A DNA stretch of 64,000 nucleotides from Pseudoduganella armeniaca (GTDB lineage: Bacteria; Pseudomonadota; Gammaproteobacteria; Burkholderiales; Burkholderiaceae_D), in the NCBI RefSeq assembly GCF_003028855.1, contig NZ_CP028324.1, positions 5,022,001-5,086,000 on the forward strand. Direction: 5' to 3'. Below, one piece after another: positions 63,287 through 64,000 of the stretch (its first letter is position 1; each line of letters opens with the position of its first letter). Below the pieces are notes generated by a model. It ran no database searches. It was not told where the DNA came from and saw nothing but the letters and a program-made list of their open reading frames with translations. A program made the translations under genes and the position numbers.

Positions 63287-64000
63287 TCAAAGTGCTTCCC
63301 GCTCTGGCGTCGCGCTGATCTTGTGGATGGACAGGTCGGCGCCGTCGAATTCCTGCTCCGGATCGAGACGCAAGCCCACGGTGGCCTTCAGCAGCCCGTA
63401 CACGGCCAGCCCGCCCACGCCCGCGATGACGATGCCCAGCGCCGTGCCGGCCAGCTGCGACCACGGCGACACGCCGCCCAGTCCGCCCAGCGCATGGCTG
63501 CCGAAGATGCCGGCGGCCAGGCCACCCCAGGCGCCGCACAGGCCGTGCAGGGGCCAGACGCCCAGCACGTCGTCGATCTTCCAGCGGTTCTGCGCCAGCG
63601 TGAACATGACGACGAAGATGGCCCCGGCGATGCCGCCCGTGACCAGCGCGCCCAGCGGATGCATCAGGTCGGAGCCGGCGCAGATCGCCACCAGGCCGGC
63701 CAGCGGCCCGTTGTAGGCGAAACCGGGGTCGTTGCGGCCCAGCACCAGTGCCGTCAGCGTGCCGCCGACCAGCGCCATCAGCGAGTTGACGGCGACGAGG
63801 CCGTTGATCTTGTCCAAGGTCTGCGCGCTCATCACGTTGAAACCGAACCAGCCGACCGCCAGGATCCACGCCCCCAGCGCCAGGAACGGGATGTTCGACG
63901 GCGGGTGGGCGGCAATGCGGCCGTCCTTGCCGTAGCGGCCGCGCCGCGAGCCCAGCAGCAGCACGGCGGGCAGCGCGGCCCAGCCGCCCACTGCGTGCAC
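63287..64000 (-). CDS. amt: Ammonium transporter, C-terminal part (runs off the window)
   Basis: At least 237 residues; the 5' end lies beyond position 64000. Multiple helices carry Amt/MEP signatures: GAWILAVGWFGFNVMSAQ, GRNDPGFAYNGPLAGLVAIC, the pore-lining region GVWPLHGLCGAWGGLAAG with the conserved His, and a short cytoplasmic C-terminal tail (LRLDPEQEFDGADLSIHK). It conducts ammonium/ammonia across the inner membrane and is usually cotranscribed with a PII gene (glnK), which is outside the window if present. The HGLCGAWGG helix supports the Amt rather than Rh family. Confidence 0.93.
   Translation of the reverse strand: MHAVGGWAALPAVLLLGSRRGRYGKDGRIAAHPPSNIPFLALGAWILAVGWFGFNVMSAQTLDKINGLVAVNSLMALVGGTLTALVLGRNDPGFAYNGPLAGLVAICAGSDLMHPLGALVTGGIAGAIFVVMFTLAQNRWKIDDVLGVWPLHGLCGAWGGLAAGIFGSHALGGLGGVSPWSQLAGTALGIVIAGVGGLAVYGLLKATVGLRLDPEQEFDGADLSIHKISATPEREAL

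Overview
The window is GC-rich chromosomal DNA of a Gram-negative betaproteobacterium. The gene content and protein style fit Oxalobacteraceae (Massilia, Duganella or Pseudoduganella type). The pointers are a BamC/DapA/TrpS/site-2 protease/YciO/HtpX block, a PEP-CTERM protein, TonB receptors, a vgrG-phospholipase cassette and a family of dispersed perfect palindromes. The genus is an inference; no rRNA or tRNA gene is present to settle it.

Layout. 1-3100: a Fur-box-controlled minus-strand operon (PepSY membrane protein, DUF2271, DUF4198, ApbE flavinyltransferase). 3200-4460: a FMN-binding stress protein and a KGG stress-protein pair. 4656-10596: a tightly overlapping DNA-repair operon (MBL-fold exonuclease, ATP-dependent ligase, Lhr-like DEXH helicase, phosphoesterase), followed by a short RecQ helicase. 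12595-19306: a MAPEG protein, two hybrid histidine kinases, a free-methionine-sulfoxide reductase and an HDOD protein. 20175-22701: a secreted beta-helix protein gene cut at codon 38 by an intact 1303-bp IS3-family element with a 3-bp target duplication. 23055-29731: mutS, a coupled secreted protein, slyD, the ribosomal oxygenase roxA and an alanine-rich lipoprotein. 29901-31571: a divergent reductase/LysR pair. 31813-39756: an orphan type VI secretion cassette (VgrG, phospholipase-D effector, two Sel1-repeat lipoproteins likely giving immunity, PAAR tip). 39846-50170: housekeeping genes. 50251-54779: a PEP-CTERM protein and a coupled three-gene operon (thermostable-hemolysin family, acyl/AMP ligase, Fe/2OG dioxygenase). 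55047-59664: a TonB receptor coupled to a Tat-exported GlpQ-like phosphodiesterase, then an NAD(P)-dependent reductase. 59775-63283: a Fur-box-controlled heme receptor and HmuS-like protein. 63287-64000: the C-terminal part of an ammonium transporter that runs off the window.

Two patterns cut across the window. First, six single-position frame breaks occur in five otherwise well-conserved genes. Four of the six are repaired by adding one base to a short G/C run, a fifth by adding one C beside an existing C, and the sixth fits either one extra base or two missing bases. This looks like homopolymer under-calling in a long-read assembly, so apparent pseudogenes here should be treated as probable intact genes until resequenced. 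Second, three perfect palindromes sharing the core ACAGGC and flanked by GACCC/GGGT-like bases sit just beyond genes, as members of a dispersed repeat family.
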